Part shown: one piece after another, positions 44,786 to 53,065 of the stretch
Numbering within the stretch: position 1 is the first letter of the stretch
Layout: the number at the start of each line of letters is the position of its first letter
Assembly: GCA_045615885.1 (NCBI GenBank)
Contig: JAZLFR010000049.1
Span: forward strand, 62,001 to 126,000
DNA length: 64,000 nt
Source: UBA1765 sp045615885
Lineage (GTDB): Bacteria > Fibrobacterota > Fibrobacteria > Fibrobacterales > Fibrobacteraceae
Reading direction: 5' to 3'
Program-made: the position numbers and the translations under genes
Notes under the pieces: generated by a model
Database searches by the model: none
What the model was told of the DNA's origin: nothing
Seen by the model: the letters and a program-made list of their open reading frames with translations, nothing else

Positions 44786-45044
44786 GAGTAAGGCTCTGAT
44801 CCACTTGCTCGAAGAATGAAATCAAGCTAGATCGATTTAGCAATCCTCGCTTCTCAGGCTGCTCCTCAAAAAATGAAATGCCACACGAAGCCGAAGGTCA
44901 ACAAGAGTAGTTTTTAAGTTTTTTTTTCAAATGTCATTTTTTGTCATTTGATTGGTCCTAAATTAAATCCCGTGCGAATCCATAGCACACGCTTAACACA
45001 ACATGCCTTGCAGTTTTCGCTTGTTTGCAAGGAAAGGAAAATCT
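44786..45044. other. AT-rich gap, no gene seen except the tiny ORF at its end
   Basis: No heptamer array. It contains a T-rich tract near 44925-44945, a TGTCATTTTTTGTCATTTG direct repeat near 44932-44950 and the hairpin 45006-45032 before the small ORF. No terminator of the lipoprotein gene with a clear stem was found. Confidence 0.5.
45006..45032 (+). promoter_or_regulatory. Hairpin before the Cys-rich small ORF
   Basis: CCTTGCA, 13-nt loop, TGCAAGG. Its right arm runs into the GGAAAGGAAAA ribosome site, so folding could limit translation of the small ORF. Confidence 0.45.
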
Positions 45045-45125
45045 ATGAATACAAAAGACCTCGATAGTCTAAGTCGTGGTTGTTGCGTCTGTCTGTTTGG
45101 CAGATGCGTCAAGAGTTTTCTTTAG
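45045..45125 (+). CDS. Possible 26-residue Cys-rich peptide
   Basis: ATG preceded by GGAAAGGAAAATCT, one of the better ribosome sites in the window. The product is MNTKDLDSLSRG followed by CCVCLFGRCVKSFL: four Cys in nine residues after a polar leader-like start. It could be a small secreted or modified peptide, a leader peptide, or a gene remnant. No modification enzyme is next to it. Convergent with the zinc-finger membrane protein gene. Confidence 0.3.
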   Translation: MNTKDLDSLSRGCCVCLFGRCVKSFL

Positions 45126-45153
45126 GGTTGGCTTTATGGCAAGGAACGATTGT

Positions 45154-46035
45154 CTACTGGAGATCCACGGTAACTTTGTATTTGACATGTCTGTGTTTGC
45201 CGCTTCCTGTTGAACCTTCGTTCTTGTAAGTTGCAATGACTGACATTTCTGATCCGTCCGAAAGTTTTGCGCTGCCAAAGTAAAAGTCCTTCACATTTTT
45301 TGTGATGTCCACTTTTAGGCATTGGATTGGTTTGCCTTTCAGAATTTTTTTGTTGATGGTATGCAGAGCTTCGCCTTCGATCCAACAATATTTATTGCCC
45401 GCGATTGGCCCCGCAAGGAGCGCGGCTAGAATCCCGATGCCCAAAAGAATTATGCCGGCAGATTGAAGCGTCCCTTTGTTCGTGTCGTTTTTGGAACCCC
45501 TGATATAGTTGAAGCATTTCTTGGAAAGTGCGGAAAATGCGATTAGCAAAGCTATGGCGGAAAGGTATCCATCCGTTGACGAAAATAGAAGGACGTCAAC
45601 GAATAGGCAGCCCCATAGCACTCTTGCAGAAAATGCAATGACTATGATGCAGATTACAGGAATGATCAGGCTTGCTAAAGGGTTCTCAATGAATTTTGAA
45701 CAACTTTGCTTTACGCCCAGGGTTTCCTTTGCTTCGGTGTTTGATAGGATACCTTTTCCTTTGCAGGTGTCGCAGCTGTTTTGATTGCTGTCTATACCTG
45801 AGCCTTTGCAATCGGGACAATCTACCAGGCTGATTTTGCCGCTGCCACCGCATGCTTCGCATTCTTTATTTCTGTAGTTCTTGCCAGAGCCGTTACATGC
45901 GCCGCAAGTATGGCTTTCTCGAACAGTCAACTGAGAAATTTCAAGAGAGGCTTTTTGGGGGAGCCTTTTGCCGCAACGACTGCAAACGGCCATCCCTTCA
46001 CAGTACAGTTTTCCGCAATGTTTGCAAACAGGCAT
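45154..46035 (-). CDS. Zinc-ribbon/DnaJ-type Cys-repeat membrane protein
   Basis: 293 residues. N-terminal zinc ribbon (CKHCGKLYC, CSRCGKRL), then four CxxCxGxG repeats (CGACNGSGK, CEACGGSGK, CPDCKGSGI, CDTCKGKGI) as in the DnaJ zinc-finger domain but without a J domain, then three to four transmembrane segments (residues about 120-215), and a C-terminal soluble beta domain. DnaJ-type repeats bind unfolded protein or act in thiol chemistry; here they would face the cytosol beside the membrane. More AT-rich than its neighbours, with a weak ribosome site (CGGAA); possibly accessory DNA. Confidence 0.75.
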   Translation of the reverse strand: MPVCKHCGKLYCEGMAVCSRCGKRLPQKASLEISQLTVRESHTCGACNGSGKNYRNKECEACGGSGKISLVDCPDCKGSGIDSNQNSCDTCKGKGILSNTEAKETLGVKQSCSKFIENPLASLIIPVICIIVIAFSARVLWGCLFVDVLLFSSTDGYLSAIALLIAFSALSKKCFNYIRGSKNDTNKGTLQSAGIILLGIGILAALLAGPIAGNKYCWIEGEALHTINKKILKGKPIQCLKVDITKNVKDFYFGSAKLSDGSEMSVIATYKNEGSTGSGKHRHVKYKVTVDLQ

Positions 46036-46171
46036 AGTTATTCCGTTTTAGTCAATTTCTGCGCAGAATATACTTCTGTAAAGTTTGATGCTATTCAACA
46101 TTGGTGGAACATAGAAAATATTATATCGTGAATATTATTTCGTTCCTTAAAGAACACTGAAAACTACAATT

Positions 46172-46206
<35 letters not shown>

Positions 46207-46209
46207 TGC

Positions 46210-46217
46210 TAAATTTG
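46210..46217 (+). promoter_or_regulatory. TAnnTTTG box of mrp
   Basis: TAAATTTG, then CGCCC, then the ATG at 46223. Confidence 0.5.
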
Positions 46218-46222
46218 CGCCC

Positions 46223-47335
46223 ATGACTGAACAACAGATTTTGAAGGCTCTTGAAGCTGTTATTGACCCGGACTTGCACAGGAACATTGTGGAGCTCGGC
46301 TTTGTACAGAATTTGAATATTTCTGAAGATGGCGATGTGTCGCTTGAACTTGTGCTCACGACCCCGGCTTGCCCGATTCGAGACCGCTTCAAGGACCAGT
46401 GCGAACGAATCATCAAAACGCTTGGCGCAAGGAATGTTGATGTTGTGCTTTCTGCCCGTGCGGGCCGCGTCGAAGAAGCTAGCCAGGCGCAAAGTTCCCT
46501 GCTTGGCGGTGTGCAGCATATTGTTGCCGTTGCTAGTGGCAAGGGTGGCGTTGGCAAATCCACCGTGACTGCAAACCTCGCCGTAGCTCTCAGCCTTTCC
46601 GGTGCCCGCGTCGGTATTTTGGACGCCGACATTTACGGCCCTTCGATGGGCGTGATGTTTGGCATTGACCGCGCCCCTGTTGTTCACGAAGACAAGACCA
46701 TTTCGCCTGTGTATGCAAAGGGTGGCGTTTCGATCGTTTCGATGTCCATGTTTGCTGATTCCGACAAGGCGACCATTTGGCGCGGCCCGATGGCAAGCCA
46801 GATGATCAAGAACTTTTTGCATTGCGTTCGCTGGGGCGAACTCGATTATTTGCTTATCGACTTTCCTCCAGGAACCGGTGATATTCAGCTTACGCTCACG
46901 CAGGAATGCCCGCTCGCCGGTGCTGTTGTCGTGACGACTCCGCAGGAAGTCGCCTTGGCAGACTGCCGCAAGGGGCTTTCCATGTTTGATTCCGTTGGCG
47001 TGCCAGTGCTCGGCGTAGTCGAAAACATGAGCTACTTCATTTGCGACGAATGTAACAAGGCTCACTACATTTTCCCGCAGGGCGGTGGCGAAAGCATCTC
47101 CAAAACATACGGTGTGCCGCTCCTTGGCAAGGTTCCGCTCGAAGCGTCCCTGGCCTCCTGCGGCGACAACGGTGTGCCGGGCGTGCTCTACGACCCGAAC
47201 AGCGTTTCTGCCCAGGTGTTTACGGAAGTTGCCGCCCAGACAATTCGCAAGGTGGCCGTGTTCGATGAACTGAAAAAAGATTCGCTCACGAAGTTCAACT
47301 TTAAGTGGGAAGAACTCCCGGTGGAGGCTCTCTAA
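46223..47335 (+). CDS. mrp: Mrp/ApbC-type iron-sulfur cluster carrier ATPase
   Basis: 370 residues. N-terminal DUF59/MIP18 domain (residues 5-80, AVIDPDLHRNIVELGFVQN, TTPACPIRD), then the P-loop ATPase with deviant Walker A SGKGGVGKST near 110, DADIYGPSMGVMFG, LIDFPPGTGDIQLT and the CxxC (ICDECNKAHY) near 275 that bridges a 4Fe-4S cluster in the dimer. Delivers Fe-S clusters to apoproteins in the cytosol. Its stop overlaps the DUF971 start (TAATG), a frequent partner of Mrp. Confidence 0.95.
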   Translation: MTEQQILKALEAVIDPDLHRNIVELGFVQNLNISEDGDVSLELVLTTPACPIRDRFKDQCERIIKTLGARNVDVVLSARAGRVEEASQAQSSLLGGVQHIVAVASGKGGVGKSTVTANLAVALSLSGARVGILDADIYGPSMGVMFGIDRAPVVHEDKTISPVYAKGGVSIVSMSMFADSDKATIWRGPMASQMIKNFLHCVRWGELDYLLIDFPPGTGDIQLTLTQECPLAGAVVVTTPQEVALADCRKGLSMFDSVGVPVLGVVENMSYFICDECNKAHYIFPQGGGESISKTYGVPLLGKVPLEASLASCGDNGVPGVLYDPNSVSAQVFTEVAAQTIRKVAVFDELKKDSLTKFNFKWEELPVEAL

Positions 47336-47655
47336 TGAGTGAAGCTCAGGAAAAACAGATGATTATGCCGCGCAAGTTTTTCAAGACTGCCGAGGGCAAA
47401 TTCGGTATTGAATGGAACGACGGAATGCGCACGGCCTTTGGCTTGAAGGAGCTGCGCCTTGCTTGCCCGTGCGCCCTTTGCGTAGATGAACACACTGGCG
47501 AAAAAATCATCAAGGATAGCGATGTAGCCGAGAATATCGCACTTGAATCTATCATGTCTATCGGTAGCTATGCGGTTGGTTGCCTTTGGTCAGATGGCCA
47601 TAGGTCGGGAATTTACCCTTATTCTTACCTTAGAGAATTGACGAAATCAAAATAA
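47335..47655 (+). CDS. DUF971 (GBBH-like) domain protein
   Basis: 106 residues. Family text KFGIEWNDGMRTAFGLKELRLACPCALCVDE, then SIMSIGSYAVGCLWSDGHRSGIYPYSYL, matches DUF971, a domain resembling the N-terminus of gamma-butyrobetaine hydroxylase and found beside or fused to Mrp. The paired Cys (CPCALC) could bind iron-sulfur or zinc. Start at 47335 with GGTGGAGG upstream and TAATG coupling to mrp. Likely an accessory of Fe-S cluster assembly. Confidence 0.9.
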   Translation: MSEAQEKQMIMPRKFFKTAEGKFGIEWNDGMRTAFGLKELRLACPCALCVDEHTGEKIIKDSDVAENIALESIMSIGSYAVGCLWSDGHRSGIYPYSYLRELTKSK

Positions 47656-47713
47656 AAAGCCATATTTAGCGCGGAAAATGTTATAACGCCCATAATGCGA
47701 GCAAGGTTTTAAA

Positions 47714-48559
47714 ATGAGTGATTTTAATGAAGCACTTTACTTTCGAGATTTGAATCGGCATCCGACTCTTACTCCGGAAGAAGAAACTGCGCTCTTGAGA
47801 ATTATCAAGGAAGACGGGAACTCTGCAGAGGTCAAGAATTTGGCTATGCAGCGCCTTATTCAGGGTAATCTTCGCTTTGTGGTCAGCGTGGCCCGCAAGT
47901 ACCAGGGCCGCGGGCTTACCTTGCTCGACTTGATTAACGAAGGCAACCTTGGCTTGTACAAGGCCGCCAAGCGTTTCGATTTGGACAAGGATGTCAAGTT
48001 TATTTCTTACGCCGTGTGGTGGATTCGCCAGTCTATTCAGAAGGCTCTTTTTGAACAGGTCGGCTCTGTTCGCATTCCGCCAAACAAGCTTGCCCTCGTG
48101 ACCAAGTTCAAACGCGCCCTTATGCTCAATAACGGCGACTACGACAAGACGATGGCCATGGAAGAATTCGCTGCTTGCGAACGCGACATTGTCGAAGTCA
48201 TGGAAAAAATCGTCGATATTTCTTTGGACGCTCCCATTGGCGAAGATGGTGCGAGCAACGATTCCGTAAGCACGCTTATGGATGTGCTCGGAGCAAACGG
48301 CAATCAGGAAGGCGATCTTGAAGCCGACGAACGCAAGAAGCTTATTCAGGATACCTTATCTTCGCTTCCGAAGCGCGAAGAAGAAATTTTGCGCATGTTC
48401 TATGGTTTGGATTCCGTAGAAGACACGACGCTCCGCGACATTGGCGAAGACTTGAAGCTCAGCCGTGAGCGTGTGCGCCAGATCAAGAACAAGACTCTCC
48501 GCAAATTGCAGAAGAGTAAAGAACAGCGCGAAAAATTATCTGATTATCTGAACAACTAA
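47714..48559 (+). CDS. RNA polymerase sigma-70 family factor (group 1/2, short form)
   Basis: 281 residues, without the acidic region 1.1, as in Bacteroidetes-type primary sigma factors. Region 1.2 (YFRDLNRHPTLTPEEETAL), region 2 (GNLRFVVSVARKYQGRGLTL, LDLINEGNLGLYKAAKRFD, FISYAVWWIRQSIQKAL), region 3 and region 4 (LRDIGEDLKLSRERVRQIKN) are complete. It could be the primary sigma factor or a close alternative one. If primary, it would be the factor that reads the TAnnTTTG boxes in this window. A TPR protein gene follows after 10 nt. Confidence 0.93.
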   Translation: MSDFNEALYFRDLNRHPTLTPEEETALLRIIKEDGNSAEVKNLAMQRLIQGNLRFVVSVARKYQGRGLTLLDLINEGNLGLYKAAKRFDLDKDVKFISYAVWWIRQSIQKALFEQVGSVRIPPNKLALVTKFKRALMLNNGDYDKTMAMEEFAACERDIVEVMEKIVDISLDAPIGEDGASNDSVSTLMDVLGANGNQEGDLEADERKKLIQDTLSSLPKREEEILRMFYGLDSVEDTTLRDIGEDLKLSRERVRQIKNKTLRKLQKSKEQREKLSDYLNN

Positions 48560-48569
48560 AGGAGGCGGT

Positions 48570-50282
48570 ATGGCAGCCTCTTCTGCTGTAAAAAAGCTTG
48601 TCTATGTCTATCTTGTATTGTGCGGCATCGGTTTTGTCGCATTCGGCGGATTTCAGCTTTACAAATATTTTGGCCCTGCAAAGGTGCAGGTAGAAAATGT
48701 GCCGTTTGGCCTGCCTGCCGGTACCGGTCTTTCCCGTGGCGATGCGCCGAACTTTGACGAAGGCATAGAACGCTTGCCGTATTCGACACGCGATGAATTC
48801 AGACGCGCAAAGAACTTGGCCGAAAATGGCTATGCATCGCAGGCTCTCGAAATTTTTGATGCGATTGCGTTTACCTACCCGGATTTGGAAGCTGCAAAGT
48901 TTGAATCCATGAACGCCCTGCTCAGCTTGGATTCGCTTACCGACATGCAGCGCATTCGCTTGGAAACGGTTACCGAAAACATGAGGCAGCGTTACCCGGG
49001 CAGCTCGATGGTCGCTTATCTAGATAGCCGCGAATCTGTGAAGTCGGGGAGCTTTTCTGCAGCTCTTGAATTTGCTCGCATTGCAAGCGACAAGGCGGAA
49101 GCTGTTCTTGCCTACAGACTTTGGTACGGCGAACTTTTGCTGAAGGAACGCCAGTATGCAAACGCTGCCGAAGAAGCTCGTGCGGCGGTCAGCCTTTCTT
49201 TGGGTTATTCCGAAAAGGCCTATTCGCTTTTGGCCGATGTGTTCCACGGACTGGGCCAGCTGGATAGCTGCGGTTCCGTTGTGGAATATGCTTTGACAAA
49301 GTTCCCGACCTCGCCCAGGCTTTTGCTTTTGCAAGGCTACCTGGATGAATACCGTGGCCACTTTGATTCTGCAGAAAGAACATACCAGCGCATCAAGGCT
49401 TTGAACCCTGGTTTCAAGGCTGCCGACAACGCCCTTGCGACGCTGGGCGGCAAGACGCCCCCCGGAAACGGCCTGGGCGTTTCCGGCACGCCCGCTGACC
49501 GGGCGCGCGTCGCCTGCGACATTCTGGAACCGCTCGTCCAGCAGTATCCAGACAACCTGCCTCTGAAGGAAGCGCTAGGCCGCGCCTACATCAAGGGCCG
49601 CAATTTTGACCTTGCAAAAATCCAGTTCGAAGAAATCCAGAGCAAGGATCCGGAATACCCAGACATCCAGCTTCGCCTGCAGGAAGCTTCTACAGTCCGC
49701 ACGATTGTTGAAAACCAGAATTCCGGCTTGACAGACAACTTAAGGAGAGTGGCCGACAGCTTGCGCCTTGCAAGCGGCCCTGCAACAAGCCATGACTTTA
49801 GCACAAAGCTTGGCCATTACCTTGTTCGTTACGGAGCTAGCGCAAAGGAGTTCTTCTCGAAGTATTCCGTAGCGAATTTTAAGCAGATCGATAAATTCGT
49901 TTGGCAGGAGCAGTTCCACGACGGCAATTACACGCACACCTACACGGTTCTCTTCGACGAAAAGAATCGCTATTACGGCGTTCATGTTCATGTTGTCGAT
50001 TCCTCTGCCGCCGGCCGTGAACACGGTCGCGCTCCTGAAATTTTTGTGCGCCTGCTCCAGCAGAATTCAAGAATTTCTGGCATCGGCTCTGCTACTGGTG
50101 AAACGGAATGCGACGACGGCACCGTGCTCGACGCTGCCGTATGGGACGTGCAGGATAATTTTGAAATCCTCGGCCGCTATGTAGGCAAGCCATCCGAAGT
50201 GCGCATGGTGCGCTTCGACAAGAAGTTCCTGCCGATGGGCCTAAAGCTCTGCGACTACGTAAGCTATTTGAACATGTATTAA
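48570..50282 (+). CDS. Membrane-anchored TPR protein
   Basis: 570 residues. One N-terminal transmembrane helix (LVYVYLVLCGIGFVAFGGF), then tetratricopeptide repeats from about residue 75 to 390 (NLAENGYASQALEIFDAIAF, GYLDEYRGHFDSAERTYQRI, GRAYIKGRNFDLAKIQFEEI), and a C-terminal domain without known family (EQFHDGNYTHTYTVLFDEKN, YVSYLNMY). Very strong ribosome site AAAGGAGG 9 nt after the sigma factor stop, so the two form an operon; a link to sigma-factor control is only inferred. A 9-bp hairpin (49462-49486) in the coding sequence falls in a Gly/Pro loop between repeats. Confidence 0.8.
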   Translation: MAASSAVKKLVYVYLVLCGIGFVAFGGFQLYKYFGPAKVQVENVPFGLPAGTGLSRGDAPNFDEGIERLPYSTRDEFRRAKNLAENGYASQALEIFDAIAFTYPDLEAAKFESMNALLSLDSLTDMQRIRLETVTENMRQRYPGSSMVAYLDSRESVKSGSFSAALEFARIASDKAEAVLAYRLWYGELLLKERQYANAAEEARAAVSLSLGYSEKAYSLLADVFHGLGQLDSCGSVVEYALTKFPTSPRLLLLQGYLDEYRGHFDSAERTYQRIKALNPGFKAADNALATLGGKTPPGNGLGVSGTPADRARVACDILEPLVQQYPDNLPLKEALGRAYIKGRNFDLAKIQFEEIQSKDPEYPDIQLRLQEASTVRTIVENQNSGLTDNLRRVADSLRLASGPATSHDFSTKLGHYLVRYGASAKEFFSKYSVANFKQIDKFVWQEQFHDGNYTHTYTVLFDEKNRYYGVHVHVVDSSAAGREHGRAPEIFVRLLQQNSRISGIGSATGETECDDGTVLDAAVWDVQDNFEILGRYVGKPSEVRMVRFDKKFLPMGLKLCDYVSYLNMY

Positions 50283-50289
50283 TGACACG

Positions 50290-50672
50290 AGGCTCGATTT
50301 GTAGTCAGTCGGCTGTAGGCTGAAATAGTAAACAGAGGACAGAAGACAGAAAACAGAGAATTGTATTTTCTCGTGTCATGGCGAGCGAAGTGTGTCCATC
50401 CAGAGCAATGTTCTGGATCACTTCGCGTTGCTCGTGAAGACGGTTAAGATGCAAGAAAGAAGACAGGTATGAGGCACGCACCTTCGGTGCTTGAGGCGTG
50501 AGGTCGTTCGCTGCGCTTACTTTGAGGTAATTGTAATTACAAAACCTCACACCTCTAGATGCGAAGCATCGACCTCAAAGCGAAGCGCCCTCATACCTAA
50601 ACACGGAAATTGACAGGTCCCTCTCGTCTCTCGTCTGTAGGGCCAAAGGCCCGTTCTCTCGTCTAATATAGA
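50290..50672. repeat. Intergenic heptamer-period mosaic array R5
   Basis: Between converging genes. AGTCGGCTGTAGGCTGA module at 50307, AACAGAG, GACAGAA, GACAGAA, AACAGAG units, the reverse ATCACTTCGCGTTGCTC module at 50411-50433, a GCACC-TTC-GGTGC hairpin near 50478, an ATGC-GAA-GCAT hairpin near 50560 and reverse AGACGAG units around a GGGCC-TTT-GGCCC hairpin near 50640. Confidence 0.88.
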
Positions 50673-50679
50673 TCCTACT

Positions 50680-51765
50680 CTAGAACAATCCGTGCTTTGC
50701 GCGTTCCTGCAGGAACAAGTCTGCAAGAACTAGGGCTGCCATGCTTTCGACAATCACGGGAGCGCGCACTGCTACGCATGGGTCATGACGGCCCTTGGCG
50801 GCAAGCGTTCCGTTTTCGAGGGTGCGCCCTGCGGTGTTCTGTTCCTGGCCGATTGTTGCTGTCGGTTTGAACGCCATGCGGCAAATGATGTCTTCGCCGT
50901 TGGTGATGCCGCCGAGAGTTCCGCCAGCTCTGTTTGTGCGTGTGCGGAACTTGCCGTTTTCAACATAGATTTCATCGTTGTGTTCGCTGCCGCGCATCTT
51001 GGCTGCTTCAAAACCCATGCCGATTTCAAATCCCTTGCAGGCCGGCAAACTGAGCATGGCCTGAGCGAGCAAGGATTCTGCACGGTCAAAAACCGGTTCG
51101 CCAAGACAAGGCGGAACATTTTTGATCAAAAGCGTCACTACGCCGCCAACGCTATCCTTGGCCATTTTGGCCGCCATGATTTCTTCTTCGAACTTTTTGG
51201 AAAGTTCCGGATCTGGGCAGCGCACCGGGGAGGCGTCAAGAGCTTCGTAGGTTACGGAGTTCGGGTCAATTTCGCCGGTCACGTTGCCGACTGCGCTTAC
51301 CCAGGCCATGAATTCGGTGCCGTTAGTAAGTTTCAAAATTTTGCGGGCAATGCTGCCGGCTGCTACGCGGCCTGCAGTTTCGCGGGCGGAACTTCTGCCG
51401 CCACCACGATAATCCCTGAAGCCGTACTTCAAATCGTAGGTGAGGTCGGCATGGCCCGGACGGTACCATTTTGCGATTTCCGAATAGTCTGCACTATGCT
51501 GGTCTTTGTTGAAGATGGCAAGCGAAATCGGGGTGCCCGTCGTTTTGCCTTCAAAGACTCCAGAAAGAATCTGCACCTGGTCGGCTTCGTTGCGCGGGGT
51601 GGTCATTGCGTTTTGACCGGGGCGACGGCGGTCCAGGTAGAACTGCATGTCTGATGGTTCGAGTGGGAGGCCTGCCGGGCAGCCGTCAACAACGGCGCCA
51701 AGGCCTGCGCCATGGGATTCGCCCCATGTGGAAATCGTAAAAAGTTTGCCAAAAATGCTTGCCAT
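50680..51765 (-). CDS. aroC: Chorismate synthase
   Basis: 361 residues, last step of the shikimate pathway (EPSP to chorismate, reduced FMN dependent). Family signatures are complete: GESHGAGLGAVVDGCPAGL, RRRPGQNAMTTPRNEAD, FRDYRGGGRSSARETAGRVA with the active-site His earlier in YRPGHADLTY, and NRAGGTLGGITNGEDI. The C-terminal segment RHDPCVAVRAPVIVESMAAL is also intact. Leaderless-type start: TATATTTG ends 4 nt before the ATG, and array R6 lies just upstream. Confidence 0.97.
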   Translation of the reverse strand: MASIFGKLFTISTWGESHGAGLGAVVDGCPAGLPLEPSDMQFYLDRRRPGQNAMTTPRNEADQVQILSGVFEGKTTGTPISLAIFNKDQHSADYSEIAKWYRPGHADLTYDLKYGFRDYRGGGRSSARETAGRVAAGSIARKILKLTNGTEFMAWVSAVGNVTGEIDPNSVTYEALDASPVRCPDPELSKKFEEEIMAAKMAKDSVGGVVTLLIKNVPPCLGEPVFDRAESLLAQAMLSLPACKGFEIGMGFEAAKMRGSEHNDEIYVENGKFRTRTNRAGGTLGGITNGEDIICRMAFKPTATIGQEQNTAGRTLENGTLAAKGRHDPCVAVRAPVIVESMAALVLADLFLQERAKHGLF

Positions 51766-51769
51766 GGCA

Positions 51770-51777
51770 CAAATATA
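51770..51777 (-). promoter_or_regulatory. TAnnTTTG box of aroC
   Basis: TATATTTG, then TGCC, then the ATG (minus strand); an exact match to the motif and to the commonest spacing. Confidence 0.5.
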
Positions 51778-51794
51778 GATATTATGTTGATTTA

Positions 51795-52020
51795 AGTTAG
51801 TTGACAGGAGTCAGGAACTGTAACTTACCATGTTCTGGATTGCTTCAATCCTACGGATTTCGCAATGACATTCCATTATTCATTTTTAATTGTTAATTGA
51901 ACTATCTGTCGACAGGCTTCAGCCTACAACCGACACATTGGAAATTTGCAAGTATCTCTCGTCTATTCTATACCCTACACCCTAGACCCTATCCCCTAAA
52001 GCACTGGAAACCAACATTTT
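51795..52020. repeat. Intergenic heptamer-period mosaic array R6
   Basis: GACAGGAGTCAGGAACTG units, the 95-nt element at 51821-51915 in the same orientation as in R3, reverse CAGCCTACAACCGAC module, then TACCCTA, CACCCTA, GACCCTA, TCCCCTA units in 7-bp phase, ending directly at the dusA promoter box. Confidence 0.9.
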
Positions 52021-52021
52021 C

Positions 52022-52029
52022 TATCTTTT
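52022..52029 (+). promoter_or_regulatory. TAnnTTT box of dusA
   Basis: TATCTTTT, then CCCCC, then the ATG at 52035. Confidence 0.4.
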
Positions 52030-52034
52030 CCCCC

Positions 52035-53003
52035 ATGCTAGATCGCCGACTTTCCATTGCCCCGATGCTCGACTACACCGATAGGCATGACCGCTATTTT
52101 TTGCGCATGCTTTCAAAGCACATTTTGCTGTACACCGAAATGATTCCGGCAAATGCCCTTGTGCACGCCGACCCGGAACCATTTTTGCGTCACGACGCCT
52201 TTGAACACCCGGTTGCACTCCAACTTGGCGGCAGCGATCCGCAAGTTTTGGCAGAAGCGGCAAAGAAAGCCGAAGACGCAGGCTACTGCGAAGTGAACCT
52301 GAACTGCGGCTGCCCTTCGGACCGCGTGCAGAACGGAGCTTTCGGAGCCTGCATGATGCTAGACGCAAACCATGTCGCAGAATGCGTGCAGGCAATGCAA
52401 AAGGCAGTCTCCGTGCCTGTTACAGTAAAGTGCCGCATCGGGGTCGACCGCAACGATTCCTGGGAATTTTTCATCAACTTCATTGAGACGGTAAAAAATG
52501 CCGGTTGCAATAATTTCATTGTGCATGCCCGCAAGGCATGGCTAAAGGGACTAAGCCCAAAAGAGAACCGAGAAATTCCGCCTCTCGATTACGACCGCGT
52601 TCTCCGTTTAAAGCAGGAACACCCGGAACTCACAACAAGCATCAACGGTGGCATCAAGACTCTCGACCAGACCAAGGAATTCCTGAAATCGCTCGACGGC
52701 GTAATGATTGGTCGCGAAGCGTATGAAAACCCATGGTTTTTAAACCAGGCCGATGCAGAAATTTTTGACGACCCGCACCCGGTCTGGAAGAGCCAAAAAG
52801 AACTTCTGGAAGCCTACCTCCCCTATGTGGAACGCGAACAAAAGGACGGCTGCCCGCTCACAATTCTCACAAGGCACCTTTCCAAACTGTTCACAGGCAT
52901 GAAGGGAGCCCGAAAATACCGCCAGACTTTGAGCGAAGAAGCCCCAAAATCGCCAAATGGAATAATTCTTTTACAAAAAGCCCTATCCTTTATCGAAGAA
53001 TAA
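52035..53003 (+). CDS. dusA: tRNA-dihydrouridine(20/20a) synthase DusA
   Basis: 322 residues, flavoenzyme that reduces U20/U20a in the tRNA D-loop. LSIAPMLDYTDRHDRYFLRM at the start with the DusA-specific M-L-D-x-T-D-RH pattern, TEMIPANALVH, NLNCGCPSDRVQNGAFGACMM (active-site Cys in GCPS), VTVKCRIGVD, FIVHARKAWLKGLSPKENRE (DusA hallmark) and GVMIGREAYENPW. The ATG at 52035 begins the conserved protein; a longer open frame from 51897 only translates repeat R6. No ribosome site, so probably leaderless. Confidence 0.95.
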   Translation: MLDRRLSIAPMLDYTDRHDRYFLRMLSKHILLYTEMIPANALVHADPEPFLRHDAFEHPVALQLGGSDPQVLAEAAKKAEDAGYCEVNLNCGCPSDRVQNGAFGACMMLDANHVAECVQAMQKAVSVPVTVKCRIGVDRNDSWEFFINFIETVKNAGCNNFIVHARKAWLKGLSPKENREIPPLDYDRVLRLKQEHPELTTSINGGIKTLDQTKEFLKSLDGVMIGREAYENPWFLNQADAEIFDDPHPVWKSQKELLEAYLPYVEREQKDGCPLTILTRHLSKLFTGMKGARKYRQTLSEEAPKSPNGIILLQKALSFIEE

Positions 53004-53065
53004 GTATAGATTTAAGATGTATTCCAAGTTGGAATATCTTTGAAATTAAAGGTAACTTCTAAATT

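Noticed and set aside
50305..50550. 81-codon minus-strand frame in array R5
   Set aside because: Repeat text only; no start signals and no similarity I can recognise.
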